A DNA stretch of 64,000 nt from Chaetorhynchus papuensis (taxonomy: Eukaryota > Chordata > Aves > Passeriformes > Rhipiduridae), in contig VWYX01000778.1 of assembly GCA_013396525.1 (NCBI GenBank), forward strand, positions 126,109 through 190,108, given 5' to 3'. The translations under genes and the position numbers were made by a program. Below, piece by piece: positions 62,545-64,000 of the stretch; position 1 is the stretch's first letter; every line of letters begins with the position of its first letter. The notes below the pieces were generated by a model. That model worked only from the letters and a program-made list of their open reading frames with translations. It did no database searches and was not told where the DNA came from.

Positions 62545-63260
62545 GAATGCTCATTTTTCTTGATGAGAAGAGACAATGGCACTACTGGGAAAAATTTCTC
62601 TCCAGTGCTGTCTCTTTAGAGTTATCCAAGAAGATCACAGAACAGGCCAAAGTCTGCCCTCCTATTCTTGGGAGTTCTGTTCTTTTTTTGCCTCCTCTCA
62701 GGATCCCAAACTCTGTCATTTCATGGTCACCACAGCAAAGCCACACCCAGCCTTCCCATCCCCACCCAGTTCATTCTGGTGTGTATCAGCTATTGGGTCC
62801 AGCAGAGCAATATTCTCCTCAGCTCTGCAGTCACCTGTGCCAGGATGTTGACATCAATGACCTCTAGAAATTTTCTGGCTTATTTTTGTCGTGTTGTGCT
62901 GTTCTTCCCGCAGATATGGGACCAGGGCCTGCAGGCACAAGGCCTCTTCCAATTATTGAAGAAGGCCTCACCAACTTCTACCTCCTGACTGGTAGGTCTG
63001 TAGCAAACACTCAACACGATGTTGCCCCTGTTGTTCTGCCCATTAATACTAATCAACAAGCTCTTAGCTTGCTCATCAGCCATCCTAAGGCAGAGCTCCA
63101 CACATTCTCACTGTTCTCTCACAAAGGGGCAAAACCTCCTCCTTGCCATTCCAGCCCATTCTTCCCAAAGAGACTGCACCCATTCATGGCAGCATGCCAG
63201 TTATGTGAACTATGTCACCAGAGTTGCAGGATCTTCTTTCACACAGACCTCTAATTCTTC
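62545..63260 (-). mobile_element. CR1 LINE fragment, ORF2 endonuclease domain
   Basis: Reading the minus strand, an open frame from 63101 to 62880 begins ELCLRMADEQAKSLL and contains NIVLSVCYRPTSQEVEVGEAF. The CYRP at about 63005-62994 is the conserved core of the CR1 apurinic-type endonuclease. Upstream, CPFVREQ precedes it near 63125. Downstream after stops and frameshifts come RKFLEVIDVNILAQVTAE (near 62870-62820), a decayed block, and LDNSKETALERE (near 62630-62590). These match the end of the endonuclease and the start of the linker. The copy is dead, has no reverse transcriptase part and no 3' end. Plus-strand frames over it (62547-63324) are shadows. Confidence 0.82.
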
Positions 63261-64000
63261 CTGTTTACAAAAGTCATTCTGTAAGTTTGAGAAGGAAAGG
63301 TTCCTATTCCCAAATAATTTTTAAAAGCTCTTTCCTGATCATTCTCTTCCTTATGAGCATGTAGAAGATACAGACTCAAGTTCTTGCTTTTTATAATTTG
63401 GAACAAGCTACGAAATTAATTCGTATATCATTGTAAGATATTTATCACTTTTTATCTTTGCTAACAAAGGCTATCATCTGTATGAACTGCCTCATGTGGA
63501 GCTCCAGTCCAGAAGCCAGATACCACATTTTAAATTATTTGATCCCCAGATCCTTATACAACAACAAAACTTTCAGATTGAGAACACTCTTCCTTTCTAC
63601 CATGCTGCTAGCTATAACCATGGAAGGAAAACCTCTTCATGTCAGTGTTAGAGTGCACAAAAGTTATCAAAAGAACAAGACTTGGATACCTTGGGACGTA
63701 TTAGAACTCAAACCATCTAAGAATAGAGTCCTCAGAGAAAACGTGAGTGAAAGCTGGTTCTTAGTGCTGCAGTCAGCTCCAGCAGGTCAGCCTCAAGATT
63801 TTGTTGTTTGGTAGCTTAAATGTCTGGTTTCAAAACGGGTAGCTGGATTCTCTTAACACCTAGTTAAAGCAAAGCATCAAGTCTAAGTATTTGATGCTTC
63901 CCTTGTATTTACCTTTAGAATGATGTAACTTCTGAAATCAGCTGAACTTTAAAAACATTTAATAAATTGTAGTATTTATTGGGAGTTACTAAAATAAAAG
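63261..64000. other. Non-coding stretch to the end of the window
   Basis: No recognisable repeat. A 118-codon plus-strand frame at 63458-63814 lies in balanced sequence but resembles no family I know and has no visible splice or promoter support. Confidence 0.4.

Noticed and set aside
62547..63324. Plus-strand frames of 91-122 codons
   Set aside because: They are shadows of a CR1 ORF2 remnant on the minus strand.
63458..63814. 118-codon plus-strand frame near the window end
   Set aside because: Unrecognised sequence with no promoter, splice or domain support.

Overview
The window looks like bird genomic DNA. It contains several fragments of CR1 (the dominant avian LINE), some ending in the typical run of CR1 octamers, together with solo LTRs of endogenous retroviruses that have the layout of known avian LTR families. 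The background is AT-rich and non-coding, and one 225-base run of N plus a single N mark it as draft assembly. I found no supportable protein-coding gene, tRNA, rRNA or CRISPR array. The longest open frames (110 to 127 codons) are unrecognised and no longer than chance allows in sequence of this length. Repeat calls rest on my recognition of family patterns and on comparisons between copies inside the window, not on a database search.

Layout. 1-12.7 kb: AT-rich sequence with a short LTR piece joined to an internal CR1 fragment (2.7-3.2 kb), a minus-strand CR1 3' end (4.6-5.1 kb), an unclassified GC-richer block (5.6-6.1 kb) and old CR1 remnants (10.0-10.5, 11.6-12.0 and 12.4-12.7 kb). 16-19.5 kb: a family B LTR, an old CR1 and a younger CR1 3' end. 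21.7-33.3 kb: the busiest part, an LTR cluster with two nested insertions. A family A LTR sits inside a family B LTR (22.9-24.4 kb), and a CpG-rich family C LTR with a stretch of leader sits inside a truncated family A LTR (31.5-32.5 kb). 34.5 kb: assembly gap. 36-40 kb: a CR1 3' end, then an internal CR1 fragment joined to a family B LTR tail. 40-62.5 kb: almost repeat-free AT-rich desert with a 26-bp perfect palindrome (43.4 kb), a GC-rich block followed by a 23-base A run (44.35-44.63 kb) and a possible conserved non-coding block (49.7-50.7 kb). 62.5-63.3 kb: a CR1 endonuclease-domain remnant.

Family labels A, B and C are local to this report. Family A is about 530-580 bp and leaves a 5-bp target duplication, as ERVL-type elements do. 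Family B is about 1.07 kb and carries a degenerate internal tandem array. Family C is a 409-bp CpG-rich LTR beginning TGT and ending ACA, in an insertion flanked by a 6-bp duplication. The nesting dates these copies relative to their hosts: a B copy was present before an A inserted, and a different A copy was present before C inserted. No genes work together here; the content is a record of retroelement activity in an intergenic or deep intronic region.
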